Positions 43,140-51,979 of a DNA stretch of 64,000 bases are shown here, one piece after another. The position numbers and the translations under genes are program-made. Every line of letters begins with the position of its first letter. The stretch's first letter is position 1. This DNA is from Sphingomonas sp. (GTDB lineage: Bacteria > Pseudomonadota > Alphaproteobacteria > Sphingomonadales > Sphingomonadaceae). The notes beneath the pieces are model-generated. The model was not told where the DNA came from. It searched no databases and was given only the letters and a program-made list of their open reading frames with translations. Location: positions 1,578,995 to 1,642,994 of the forward strand of contig JAHBZH010000001.1 of assembly GCA_019635535.1 (NCBI GenBank). Direction: 5' to 3'.

Positions 43140-43622
43140 TTACAGGTGCTCGATCAGATAGTCGGCGCTTGATACGCTGAACGCACCCGGCTCCTCGACG
43201 TTCAGCTCCTTGACGGTGCCGTCCTCGACGATCGCCGACCAGCGCTGGCCGCGTTCGCCCATGCCGAACTTGCTGGCGTCCATGGTGAGGCCGATCGCGC
43301 GGGCGAAATCGCCATTGCCGTCGGCCAGCATCGTCACCTTGCCGTCGGCGCCGGCCTGCTTGCCCCAGGCGCCCATCACGAAGGCGTCGTTGACCGCGAC
43401 GCAGGCGATCTCGTCCACGCCCTTGCCCTTGATCTCGCCGGCTTTCTCGACGAAGCCGGGCAAATGACGCGCCGAGCAGGTCGGGGTGAAGGCGCCGGGC
43501 ACGGAGAAGAGCGCGACCTTGCGGCCGGCGAAATAGGAATCGGTATCGACCGGCTCCGGGCCGTCCGTCGTCGCCTTGATGAGCGTGCTGCTGGGAATGC
43601 GGTCGCCGACCTGGATCGTCAT
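43140..43622 (-). CDS. Peroxiredoxin (Prx5-type)
   Basis: A 160-aa redoxin-family peroxidase with the peroxidatic Cys in VPGAFTPTCSARHLPGF, which is the Prx5 pattern. It reduces hydroperoxides, probably with glutaredoxin or glutathione as donor. AAGGAG is upstream of the ATG. It is convergent with the YbjN-like gene, 6 nt apart. Confidence 0.95.
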   Translation of the reverse strand: MTIQVGDRIPSSTLIKATTDGPEPVDTDSYFAGRKVALFSVPGAFTPTCSARHLPGFVEKAGEIKGKGVDEIACVAVNDAFVMGAWGKQAGADGKVTMLADGNGDFARAIGLTMDASKFGMGERGQRWSAIVEDGTVKELNVEEPGAFSVSSADYLIEHL

Positions 43623-43733
43623 CTCTTGTCTCCTTGTGCCTCGGGCTATGGGCCGGTGCCTTAGCAAGCCGGTTGGCCTTGAGATAGGGGCGCGGGGCTG
43701 GGCCGCAACCGGTCGGCGGACTATATCGGTCGG

Positions 43734-44294
43734 ATGGACGCACCCCGTTTCATGACCGGCCAGTTGCTGCTCGCCATGCCGGGCATCGGCGATCCGCGTT
43801 TCGAAAAGGCGGTGATCGCGATGTGCGTCCATGACGAGGAGGGCGCGCTCGGCATCGGGCTGGGGCGGGTCATCCCCCGGCTGGGCCTGCACGCGCTGTT
43901 GAAGCAGCTCGACATTGAACCCGGCGAAGCGCCCGACGTCGCCATCCACCATGGCGGCCCGGTCGAGCCGCAACGCGGCTTCGTCCTGCACAGCGCCGAT
44001 TGGGGCGGGGAGGATTCGGTCCAGGTCGCGGACCGCTGGGTGCTCTCCGCCACGCTCGATATCCTGAAGGCGATTGCGGCGGGGAAGGGGCCGTCGCGCT
44101 GGGTCGTGGCGCTGGGCTATGCCGGCTGGGGCCCCGGCCAGCTCGACGACGAGCTGGCCCGTCACGGCTGGTTCGTCACGCCGGGCGACGATCGCCTGCT
44201 CTACGATTGCCATGTGGAGTCGCGTTGGGCGGAGGCGTTTCGCGGCGCTGGCATCGATCCGCGCCTGCTCGCCGCGGAATCGGGCACGGCCTGA
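43734..44294 (+). CDS. YqgE/AlgH family protein
   Basis: A 186-aa member of the UPF0301/AlgH family. It has FMTGQLLLAMPGIGDPRFEK, VCVH-like MCVHDEEGALGI, HHGGPVE and LGYAGWGPGQLDDEL, all family-specific. The biochemical role is not settled; it is a single-domain cytoplasmic protein. It is divergent from the peroxiredoxin gene. Confidence 0.95.
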   Translation: MDAPRFMTGQLLLAMPGIGDPRFEKAVIAMCVHDEEGALGIGLGRVIPRLGLHALLKQLDIEPGEAPDVAIHHGGPVEPQRGFVLHSADWGGEDSVQVADRWVLSATLDILKAIAAGKGPSRWVVALGYAGWGPGQLDDELARHGWFVTPGDDRLLYDCHVESRWAEAFRGAGIDPRLLAAESGTA

Positions 44295-44311
44295 ACTTTT
44301 TTCGGCCGGGA

Positions 44312-44338
44312 TGTCACATCGCCCGGCCCTGTTTCGTC
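44312..44338 (+). promoter_or_regulatory. ECF41-type promoter
   Basis: TGTCACA (44312-44318), a 16-nt spacer, then CGTC (44335-44338). These are exactly the -35 and -10 elements described for ECF41 sigma factors. It lies about 40 nt before the AhpD-like gene, whose partner sigma factor is encoded directly downstream, so the pair is probably autoregulated. Confidence 0.8.
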
Positions 44339-44376
44339 TTGAGTGCATGCGCAATCCCAAGATGAAAGGATTTGAG

Positions 44377-44853
44377 ATGAACCCGAGACTGAACCCCTTC
44401 GAAGCCGCCCGCAAGGCGATGGGGAGCTGGCTGACCTACAGCCAGAACGCCGCGGCCGACGGGCTGGAGACGCGCCTCGTCCATCTGGTCAAGATTCGCG
44501 CCTCGCAGCTCAACGGCTGCGCCAACTGCCTCAACATGCACACCCAGGAAGCCCGCAAGGACGGCGAAAGCGAGCAGCGCCTCCATGTGCTCGCCGCTTG
44601 GCACGACGCGCCCTTCTTCTCCGATCGCGAGCGGGCCGCCTTGGCCTGGACGGACGCGCTGACCCTGCTGCCGCTCAAGGGCGCGCCGGACGATGCGACT
44701 TACGCCCGGCTCGCCGCCCAGTTCAGCGAGGAGGAGCAGGTGAAGCTCACCTTGGTGATCAACGCGATCAACGGCTGGAACCGCCTCGCGACCGGCTTCC
44801 GGTTGTTCCAGCCGGATATCGCGGCCGCCAGGGCGGGCGCAGCGGTGGCATGA
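44377..44853 (+). CDS. AhpD-like carboxymuconolactone decarboxylase family protein
   Basis: A 158-aa alkylhydroperoxidase/CMD-type protein with the redox motif NGCANCLNMH (Cys-x-x-Cys then His), typical of AhpD-like reductants. It is the standard genomic partner of ECF41 sigma factors. The start at 44377 has AAAGGA upstream; an ATG five codons earlier is also possible. It overlaps the sigma factor gene by 4 nt (ATGA). Confidence 0.94.
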   Translation: MNPRLNPFEAARKAMGSWLTYSQNAAADGLETRLVHLVKIRASQLNGCANCLNMHTQEARKDGESEQRLHVLAAWHDAPFFSDRERAALAWTDALTLLPLKGAPDDATYARLAAQFSEEEQVKLTLVINAINGWNRLATGFRLFQPDIAAARAGAAVA

Positions 44854-45737
44854 CCGCCGGCACGGACGCCTCCGGGGATGCCGCGGCGAGCTTCGCGCCG
44901 CTGCGGCCCGTCCTCTCGCGCATCGCCTATCGGATGCTCGGCTCGCTCGCCGACGCCGAGGACGCGGTCCAGGAGGCGTTCGTGCGCTGGCTCAGGACCG
45001 ATCGCGACGCCGTCCGCAATCCCGAGGCGTTCCTGCGCCGCATGGTGACGCGCCTCTGCCTCGATCAGCTCAAGTCCGCCGCCCGCCGCCGCGAGCTCTA
45101 TGTCGGATCCTGGCTGCCCGAGCCGGTGGTCGAGGCGGAGGAGGCGCCCGGCACCGACGAGGAGGTGACGTTGCCCTTGTTGATGGCGCTCGATCGCCTG
45201 TCGCCCCTGGAGCGCGCCGCCTTCCTGCTCCACGACGTCTTCGACGTGCCGTTCGAGGAGATCGCCGCGACATTGGAGCGCACGCCCGAAGCGTGCCGCC
45301 AGCTCGCCGCCCGGGCGCGCGGCCATGTCCGCGCCAGCCGCCCGCGCTTTCCGGTGCCGAAGGAACGCGGACTGGAGATCGCCGCCGCCTTCTTCCGCGC
45401 CTCGCGGGAAGGGGACATGGCGGCGCTGAAAGACATGCTGGCCGAGGACGTGGCGGTCTATTCCGACGGCGGCGGCAAGCGGGTGGCCGCCTGGCGCCCC
45501 TTCTTCGGCATCGAGGAGGTGACGAAGGTGTTCGCCGCCATCGCCCGGCTGCTCAGGCGCGGCCGTTACACCCTGATCGGCTATCGCACGATCAACGGCC
45601 TGCCGGGTTTCGTCACGCGCGAAGCGGACGGCATCCTCCAGACCACCGCCTTGCTGATCGAGGACGGCCGCATCGCCGGCATCTATGTCGTGCGCAATCC
45701 GGACAAGCTGCGGCATCTGGAACCCGAGGCGGGTTGA
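44850..45737 (+). CDS. ECF41 family RNA polymerase sigma factor
   Basis: A 295-aa SigJ/ECF41 sigma factor. Region 2 includes AYRMLGSLADAEDAVQEAF, region 4 VPFEEIAATLERTPEACRQL. The linker carries the family motif WLPEP, and the C-terminal SnoaL-like extension carries DGGGK and NPDKL, the three hallmarks of ECF41. The extension regulates the sigma factor in cis in place of an anti-sigma protein. Translationally coupled to the AhpD-like gene. Confidence 0.96.
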   Translation: MTAGTDASGDAAASFAPLRPVLSRIAYRMLGSLADAEDAVQEAFVRWLRTDRDAVRNPEAFLRRMVTRLCLDQLKSAARRRELYVGSWLPEPVVEAEEAPGTDEEVTLPLLMALDRLSPLERAAFLLHDVFDVPFEEIAATLERTPEACRQLAARARGHVRASRPRFPVPKERGLEIAAAFFRASREGDMAALKDMLAEDVAVYSDGGGKRVAAWRPFFGIEEVTKVFAAIARLLRRGRYTLIGYRTINGLPGFVTREADGILQTTALLIEDGRIAGIYVVRNPDKLRHLEPEAG

Positions 45738-45746
45738 AATCCGAGC

Positions 45747-45766
45747 ATATAAAGATATCTTTATAT
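45747..45766. promoter_or_regulatory. 20-bp perfect palindrome upstream of ahcY (SahR-like operator)
   Basis: ATATAAAGATATCTTTATAT is perfectly self-complementary and strikingly AT-rich in a GC-rich region. It lies 81 nt before the ahcY start. ArsR-family SahR regulators, which respond to S-adenosylhomocysteine, use operators of this kind upstream of ahcY in proteobacteria. The regulator gene itself is not in the window. The assignment to SahR is inference. Confidence 0.75.
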
Positions 45767-45846
45767 TTGCATCCGCGTCGCGCTCCGGCTAGGGGCGGCG
45801 CGAGGTCGCCCGTGCGCGGCCCTTTGGCTTTTCAGGAGATTGTGAC

Positions 45847-47259
45847 GTGGCGACCCAGGCCCAGACTTCGTTCGACGATTATGTGATCCGCGACATTTCC
45901 CTCGCCGATTTCGGCCGCAAGGAGATCGAGATCGCCGAAACCGAGATGCCCGGCCTGATGGCGCTGCGCGAGGAATTCGGTTCCTCGAAGCCGCTGACCG
46001 GCGCCCGCATCACCGGCTCGCTGCACATGACGATCCAGACCGCCGTGCTGATCGAGACGCTGGTCGAGCTGGGCGCGGAAATCCGCTGGGCGTCCTGCAA
46101 CATCTTTTCGACCCAGGATCATGCCGCCGCCGCCATCGCCGCGCGGGGCATCCCGGTCTTCGCCGTGAAGGGCGAGACGCTCGAGGAATATTGGGATTAC
46201 GTCACCCGCATCTTCGATTGGGGGCAGGACGAGACCTGCAACATGATCCTCGACGACGGCGGCGACGCCACCATGTTCGCGCTCTGGGGCGCGCGGGCCG
46301 AAGCCGGTGAGGCTTTGTTCACGCCGGCCAACGAGGAAGAGGAGGTCTTCGTCGCGACGCTGAACCGCTTCCTGAAGGAGCGTCCGGGCTATCTCACGAA
46401 GACCGTCGCGGCGATCAAGGGCGTCTCCGAGGAGACCACCACCGGCGTCCACCGCCTCTACGATCTCGCCAGGCAGGGCAAGCTCCCGTTCCCGGCGATC
46501 AACGTCAACGACAGCGTCACCAAGTCGAAGTTCGACAATCTCTACGGCTGCAAGGAATCGCTGGTCGACGCGATCCGTCGCGCCACCGACGTCATGCTGG
46601 CCGGCAAGGTCGCCTGCGTCGCCGGCTTCGGCGATGTCGGCAAGGGCAGCGCCGCCTCGCTCCGCAACGGCGGCGCCCGCGTCCTCGTGACCGAAGTCGA
46701 TCCGATCTGCGCGCTGCAGGCGGCGATGGAAGGCTATGAGGTCGTGACGATGGAGGAGGCCGCCCCGCGCGCCGACATCTTCGTCACCGCGACCGGCAAT
46801 ATGGACGTCATCACGCTCGATCACATGCGCGCGATGAAGAACATGGCGATCGTCTCCAACATCGGCCATTTCGACAGCGAGATCCAGATCGCCGGCCTCG
46901 CCAACATGAAGTGGACCGAGATCAAGCCGCAGGTGGACGAGGTCGAATTCCCGGACGGCAAGAGGATCATCGTGCTGGCCAAGGGCCGCCTCGTGAACCT
47001 GGGCTGCGCCACCGGCCATCCCAGCTTCGTGATGAGCTCGTCCTTCACCAACCAGGTGCTGGCGCAGATCGAGCTGTGGACGAAGGCCGAGACCTACAAG
47101 AACGAGGTCTATGTCCTGCCCAAGCATCTCGACGAGAAGGTCGCTGCGCTGCATCTCGACAAGCTCGGCGTGAAGCTCAGCAAGCTCAGCCAGCGCCAGG
47201 CCGACTATATCGGCGTGCCGGCCGAAGGTCCGTTCAAGCCGGATCATTATCGCTACTGA
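45847..47259 (+). CDS. ahcY: S-adenosylhomocysteine hydrolase
   Basis: A 470-aa NAD-dependent enzyme splitting SAH to adenosine and homocysteine in the methyl cycle. It has [40 protein letters not shown], the NAD loop [13 protein letters not shown], and FKPDHYRY at the C-terminus. It starts with GTG behind CAGGAG. A stable stem-loop follows the stop (47268-47289). Confidence 0.98.
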   Translation: MATQAQTSFDDYVIRDISLADFGRKEIEIAETEMPGLMALREEFGSSKPLTGARITGSLHMTIQTAVLIETLVELGAEIRWASCNIFSTQDHAAAAIAARGIPVFAVKGETLEEYWDYVTRIFDWGQDETCNMILDDGGDATMFALWGARAEAGEALFTPANEEEEVFVATLNRFLKERPGYLTKTVAAIKGVSEETTTGVHRLYDLARQGKLPFPAINVNDSVTKSKFDNLYGCKESLVDAIRRATDVMLAGKVACVAGFGDVGKGSAASLRNGGARVLVTEVDPICALQAAMEGYEVVTMEEAAPRADIFVTATGNMDVITLDHMRAMKNMAIVSNIGHFDSEIQIAGLANMKWTEIKPQVDEVEFPDGKRIIVLAKGRLVNLGCATGHPSFVMSSSFTNQVLAQIELWTKAETYKNEVYVLPKHLDEKVAALHLDKLGVKLSKLSQRQADYIGVPAEGPFKPDHYRY

Positions 47260-47267
47260 TTTCCTTC

Positions 47268-47289
47268 CGGCGCGGCTCCGGCCGCGCCG
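47268..47289 (+). terminator. Stem-loop after ahcY
   Basis: A 9-bp GC stem (CGGCGCGGC and GCCGCGCCG) with a 4-nt loop, 8 nt after the ahcY stop. There is no T-run after it, so it may be a processing or stabilising hairpin rather than an intrinsic terminator. Confidence 0.45.
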
Positions 47290-47360
47290 ACGCGGGAGAT
47301 GGCCTTTGACCTCGCCATGGCCTTGCGCCAGAACGCGGGCCAATTGCTTGCGAGGGACGG

Positions 47361-48515
47361 ATGCAACTCAGTCTCCAGGATGCGGAGCGGCTGGCGCGCA
47401 ACGGCGCGGCGGCGTTGCAGGCGGGCAGGGCGATCGAGGCGCGGCGGGATTTCGAGCAGGTCTCCGCCGCGGGCCTCGCCAATGCCCAGATCTGGCTGCT
47501 GATGGCGCATGCCTGCCGCCTCCTGGACGATGCCGCCGGAATGGAAACGGCGGCGGACGAAGCGCTGCGCCTCGATCCGCGCAATGTGCGGGCGCTGATC
47601 CTGAAGGGGGATTGCCGGTACAGGGCGGACGACATGCGCGCGGCGTCGAGCTTCTATATCGCCGCTGCCAAAGCCGCCGGCGAGAGCGCCTCCCTGCCGC
47701 CGGACCTCGGAACCGAGCTGGCGCGCGCCGATCGGATCTCGCGCGAGATCGCCCGGGGCTATCGCCGGCAGCTTGAGGCGCATCTGGACGGGGCTGGCTT
47801 CGGCGAAGGCACGCGCAGCCCCCGCTTCGAGGAATCGCTCGCCATCCTGTGCGAGGAGAAACAGGTCTATCTCCAGAAGCCGTCCGCTTATTATTTCCCG
47901 CGCCTGCCGCAGATCCAGTTCTACGAGCGGGAAGCCTTTCCCTGGGTTGCGGCGATCGAAGCCGCGGCGCAGGACATGCGGTCCGAGCTCGCGGCCGCGC
48001 TTGCCGAGGACGGGTTGTTCACGCCGTACCTGAAGGCGCGAGAGAACCGGCCGAGCAACGATTTTCACGGCCTGCTCGACAATCCGGACTGGAGCACGCT
48101 CTATCTGTGGGAGAATGGCGGCCCGGTCGAACGCAATGTCGCGCGTTTCCCGAAGACCTATGCGGCGGTCCGGCAGGCGCCGCTGCCCTTCATCACGACC
48201 CGCGCGCCGTCCATCTTGTTCTCGATGCTGAAGGCCGGTGCGCGCATCCAGCCGCATCACGGCATGATCAACACCCGGCTGATCTGCCACCTGCCGCTGA
48301 TCGTTCCCGAAGGCTGCGGCTTCCGGGTCGGCAACGAGGCGCGGCAGTGGGAGGTGGGCAAGCTGCTCATCTTCGACGACACGATCGAGCATGAAGCGTG
48401 GAACGACAGTGACGAGGATCGCGTGATCCTGATCTTCGATGTCTGGCGCCCGGAGCTGACCGAAGACGAATGTCGCGCCGTCACCGCGATCTTTGAGGCG
48501 ATCGACGGCGTCTGA
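47361..48515 (+). CDS. TPR and aspartyl/asparaginyl beta-hydroxylase domain protein
   Basis: A 384-aa protein with N-terminal TPR-like helices (residues 1-100) and a C-terminal Asp/Asn beta-hydroxylase domain. The Fe(II) ligands are in IQPHHGMINTRLICHLPL (His) and DDTIEHEAWN (His). These are 2-oxoglutarate-dependent enzymes that hydroxylate proteins or lipid-linked substrates. The substrate is unknown. It is 102 nt downstream of ahcY on the same strand. Confidence 0.92.
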   Translation: MQLSLQDAERLARNGAAALQAGRAIEARRDFEQVSAAGLANAQIWLLMAHACRLLDDAAGMETAADEALRLDPRNVRALILKGDCRYRADDMRAASSFYIAAAKAAGESASLPPDLGTELARADRISREIARGYRRQLEAHLDGAGFGEGTRSPRFEESLAILCEEKQVYLQKPSAYYFPRLPQIQFYEREAFPWVAAIEAAAQDMRSELAAALAEDGLFTPYLKARENRPSNDFHGLLDNPDWSTLYLWENGGPVERNVARFPKTYAAVRQAPLPFITTRAPSILFSMLKAGARIQPHHGMINTRLICHLPLIVPEGCGFRVGNEARQWEVGKLLIFDDTIEHEAWNDSDEDRVILIFDVWRPELTEDECRAVTAIFEAIDGV

Positions 48516-48744
48516 AACGCTTTCGGCAATGCTGGCCGGGTCGCCGCGGCGAAGGTCGCGGTTTCGTTCGTGCCGCTTTCGTCGTCGTTCGCGCACGGGA
48601 AATGCGGAGGGCCGCGGCCCGCCTGAATGTGGCATTAATGTAACAGATCGGAAGTTAGTGCGTCCACAGGCGCACTTCGGATTGCTTTTCACATCAGGGC
48701 TGCGATGCTCCGAAGGCTAAAGTATTTGCTTGGGGGATACATAT

Positions 48745-51700
48745 ATGCGCCGCACCCACGCCCGAATTCTGGGTACCGCCTCTCTTTTCGCACTGGCTCT
48801 GACGAGCTTTCCGGCCGCCGCCTACGCGCAGGACACGGACGAGGATCCGCCCGCTGCCGAGGAAACCCAAAGCCAGTCTGAACAGACCGGCTCCGGCGGC
48901 ACCATCGTCATCACCGGTTCGCGCATCGTGCGCCCGAACCTGGATTCGACCGTTCCGATCACTTCGGTGAGCGCCGAGGACGTGATGAGCACCGGCGACG
49001 TCTCGCTGGGCGATCAGCTCAACGAGCTGCCCTCGCTGCGTAACACGTTCAGCACCGGCAACTCGACGCGCTTCATCGGCACGGCCGGCCTCAGCCTGCT
49101 CGATCTGCGCGGCCTCGGCACGGAGCGCACGCTGGTCCTGGTGAACAACCGGCGGCATGTGACCGCGTCGCCCGGCGGCTATTCGGTCGACGTCAACACG
49201 ATCCCGATCGATCTGCTCGAGCGGATCGACATCATCACGGGCGGCAACTCGGCCATTTACGGTTCGGACGCCGTGGCCGGCGTCGTGAACTTCATCACGC
49301 GCCGCGATTTCGACGGCATCCGCGTGCGTGCGCAGTCCGGCATTTCCGAGGAAGGCGATCGCGCGACGCATTTCGTGTCGGCCACCGGCGGCCACAATTT
49401 CGATTCCGGTCGCGGCAACATCGCCGTCTCGCTGGAATATGCCAAGACGGACCCGCTCTACTTCGTCCAGCGCGACAACATCACCGGCGCCTATTCGGGC
49501 CGTTGTCAGTTCAACCTGGTCCAGAACACGGCGGGCGAGCCGGCGTCGGGCGCCAACGGGCCCGATCAGGAGTTTCTCTGCGGCGTCCGCAACAACGCCA
49601 TTTCCGACGGCGGCACGATCGGCACCTTCGCCAACGGCAACGCGCTGCGCTTCGGGAGTGACGGCAATCTCTTCATCGACGTGCCGGATCGTTTCATCGG
49701 TTCCTTCACCGGCAACGTCATCGGCGGCGACGGCTCGACGCTGCGCAACACCGGCCAGCTGGCCGCGGGTGTCACGCGCTACACGGCGAACCTGCTGGCC
49801 AATTACGAGGTCACGCCGGCCTTCCGCATGTTCCTGGAGGCCAAGTTCGTCCGCGTCGAGACCATCCAGGAAGGGCAGCCGAGCTTCTGGCAGGGCAGCG
49901 TCCCCGCCTTTTTCGGCGGCGGCTCGAACATCCGCTGCAACAACCCGTTCCTGACCGCCTCGTCGCTGGCGACCTTGCAGTCGTTCGGCATCTGCACCAA
50001 CGTTGCGGCGGGCACGTTCAACATGTCGCGCTTCAACGTCGATTTCGGCGGTCGCGGCGAGCTGGGGCAGCGCGACACCTATCGGTTCGTCGGCGGCTTC
50101 GACGGCGAGTTCCTCGACAACTGGCGCTACGAGATTTCGGTGAATTACGGCCGGCTCGAAACCGAACTGGATTCGCTGAACAACCTCGTCCTGTTCGATC
50201 TCGCCGGCAATCCGGACGGCTTCCTGCTCGCGCTCGATGCCGTGCGCAATTCCGCGGGGCAGATCGTCTGCCGCGTCAACGAGATCACGGTCACGCGGCC
50301 GGACTGCGTGCCGATCAACGTGTTCGGCTGGGGCGCCCCCAGCCAGGCCGCGTTGGACTTCGTCAACACGACGGCGTTCCGCGAGCAGCGCGCGACACAG
50401 TTGCAGCTGCTGGGCTTCGTGTCGGGCAATTCCGGACGCTGGTTCGAGCTGCCCGGCGGACCGATCGGCTTCGCGCTCGGCGTCGAATATCGGCGGGAAA
50501 CCGCGTTCGCGCGCTGGGACGACCTGACGGCGAGCGGCGGCACCTTCCTCAACGCCATCCAGCCCTTCACGCCGCCGGCGGAAGAGGTGCTGGAAGCGTT
50601 CGGCGAGCTTCGGCTGCCGATCCTGCGCGATCTTCCCTTCGCGCATGAGCTGACCATCGAGGGCGCGGGCCGCGTGTCCAATTACGAGCTGGGCAGCACG
50701 GGGACGGTGTGGGCCTACAATATCGGCGGCATCTGGTCGCCCGTGAGCGATATCCGCTTCCGCGCGAACTATTCGACTTCGGTGCGCGCCCCGACGCTGG
50801 GCGATCTGTACTCGCCGCAGTCGCAGAATTTCGCGTTCATCGCGGATCCGTGCGATTCCCAGAACATCGGCAACGGTCCCAATCGCGCGGCGAACTGCGC
50901 GGCGGCCGGCGTTCCGGCGACGACCAACGCGGCCCTGGCGGCGATCTGCGCGAGCAGCCCGTTCCCGGTGGCCGTGGGCGATCCGTTCGTGAACTGCACG
51001 GCGCGGGCGTTCTCCACGTCCTTCCTCCAGGGCGGCAACGACACGCTGACGGAAGAGCGCTCGAAGAGCCTCACCATCGGCGGCGTCCTGCAGCCGCGCT
51101 GGATCCCGGGTCTGGCGATCACGGTCGATTATTATGACATTTCGATCGACAACCTGATTTCCACCCTGACCGCGCAGACGATCATCAACCAGTGCTATGA
51201 CGCGCCGGGCGGCATCAACAATCCCTTCTGCGCGATCGTCTTCCGCGATCCGGCGACGGGCCTGTTCGATTCGACCGTCGCGACCATCGCGGGACCGGTG
51301 AACTTCGCGGCGTTCGATGCGCGCGGCATCGATTTCGATGTCAGCTACCGGCGGACCTTCTCCAACGGTCATCGGCTGAGCATCCGCGCGATCGCGACCC
51401 GCATCCTCGAGCTGACGGCGTATCTGAGCCCGAGCGATCCGACGTTCGGCAACCGGTTCCGCAGCGAGGTGGGCGATGCGAGCTGGCAGGCGTCGCTCCG
51501 CGTCGGCTACGAAATGGGGCCGATCGAGATGAACTATCAGCTCCGTTATATCGGCCGCCAGACGATCGGCACCTACGAGCAATATTTCGAGTTCCAGGGC
51601 CGTCCGCCGACGAACGCCGATGCCACCGCGGAAATCTGGTATCCGGACGTGTTCTATCACAACATCCGCCTGGGCTACCGGATCAACGAGCGGTTCACTT

Positions 51701-51828
51701 TCTATGGCGGCGTCGACAATATCGGCAATCGCCAGCCCCCGCTCGGCCTGCTCGGCACTGCCGGCGGCGATCCGTTCGATACGATCGGCCGGTTCTTCTA
51801 CGCCGGCGTGAACATCAACTTCCGCTAA
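48745..51828 (+). CDS. TonB-dependent receptor
   Basis: A 1027-aa outer-membrane receptor. A signal peptide ends near residue 29 (AAAYAQD), followed by an acidic Glu/Gln segment, the TonB-plug start TIVITGSRIVRPNL, a plug domain with LRGLGTERTLVLVNNRRH and YGSDAVAGVVNFITRR, and a beta barrel ending in Phe-Arg (ININFR). The size suits uptake of large substrates such as polysaccharides or peptides. No accompanying degradative genes are next to it, so the substrate is unclear. A terminator follows. Confidence 0.95.
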   Translation: MRRTHARILGTASLFALALTSFPAAAYAQDTDEDPPAAEETQSQSEQTGSGGTIVITGSRIVRPNLDSTVPITSVSAEDVMSTGDVSLGDQLNELPSLRNTFSTGNSTRFIGTAGLSLLDLRGLGTERTLVLVNNRRHVTASPGGYSVDVNTIPIDLLERIDIITGGNSAIYGSDAVAGVVNFITRRDFDGIRVRAQSGISEEGDRATHFVSATGGHNFDSGRGNIAVSLEYAKTDPLYFVQRDNITGAYSGRCQFNLVQNTAGEPASGANGPDQEFLCGVRNNAISDGGTIGTFANGNALRFGSDGNLFIDVPDRFIGSFTGNVIGGDGSTLRNTGQLAAGVTRYTANLLANYEVTPAFRMFLEAKFVRVETIQEGQPSFWQGSVPAFFGGGSNIRCNNPFLTASSLATLQSFGICTNVAAGTFNMSRFNVDFGGRGELGQRDTYRFVGGFDGEFLDNWRYEISVNYGRLETELDSLNNLVLFDLAGNPDGFLLALDAVRNSAGQIVCRVNEITVTRPDCVPINVFGWGAPSQAALDFVNTTAFREQRATQLQLLGFVSGNSGRWFELPGGPIGFALGVEYRRETAFARWDDLTASGGTFLNAIQPFTPPAEEVLEAFGELRLPILRDLPFAHELTIEGAGRVSNYELGSTGTVWAYNIGGIWSPVSDIRFRANYSTSVRAPTLGDLYSPQSQNFAFIADPCDSQNIGNGPNRAANCAAAGVPATTNAALAAICASSPFPVAVGDPFVNCTARAFSTSFLQGGNDTLTEERSKSLTIGGVLQPRWIPGLAITVDYYDISIDNLISTLTAQTIINQCYDAPGGINNPFCAIVFRDPATGLFDSTVATIAGPVNFAAFDARGIDFDVSYRRTFSNGHRLSIRAIATRILELTAYLSPSDPTFGNRFRSEVGDASWQASLRVGYEMGPIEMNYQLRYIGRQTIGTYEQYFEFQGRPPTNADATAEIWYPDVFYHNIRLGYRINERFTFYGGVDNIGNRQPPLGLLGTAGGDPFDTIGRFFYAGVNINFR

Positions 51829-51852
51829 GCCGCGGACGTTTCGCAACCATTC

Positions 51853-51883
51853 GGGGCGGGCCTTCGGGTCCGCCCCTTTTTTT
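51853..51883 (+). terminator. Intrinsic terminator after the TonB-dependent receptor
   Basis: GGGGCGGGCC and GGTCCGCCCC form a 10-bp stem with one G-U pair and a short loop, directly followed by seven T. It lies 24 nt after the receptor stop. Confidence 0.93.
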
Positions 51884-51979
51884 GATTTTCCGGGCCGCGC
51901 ACGATCGGCTTCCGAAAGCCGGAAGCGGCGGGTAGACAGGGCATATGCCGCCCACACCGCCTGCCGCGCCGCGCTGCCC

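Noticed and set aside
45738..45846. SAM-II or SAH riboswitch upstream of ahcY
   Set aside because: The short 5' region is dominated by the palindrome, and I could not find the conserved pairing and loop sequences of either riboswitch.
48516..48744. Possible small RNA gene before the TonB-dependent receptor
   Set aside because: Apart from a promoter-like AT-richer patch I saw no hairpin or terminator that would define an RNA.
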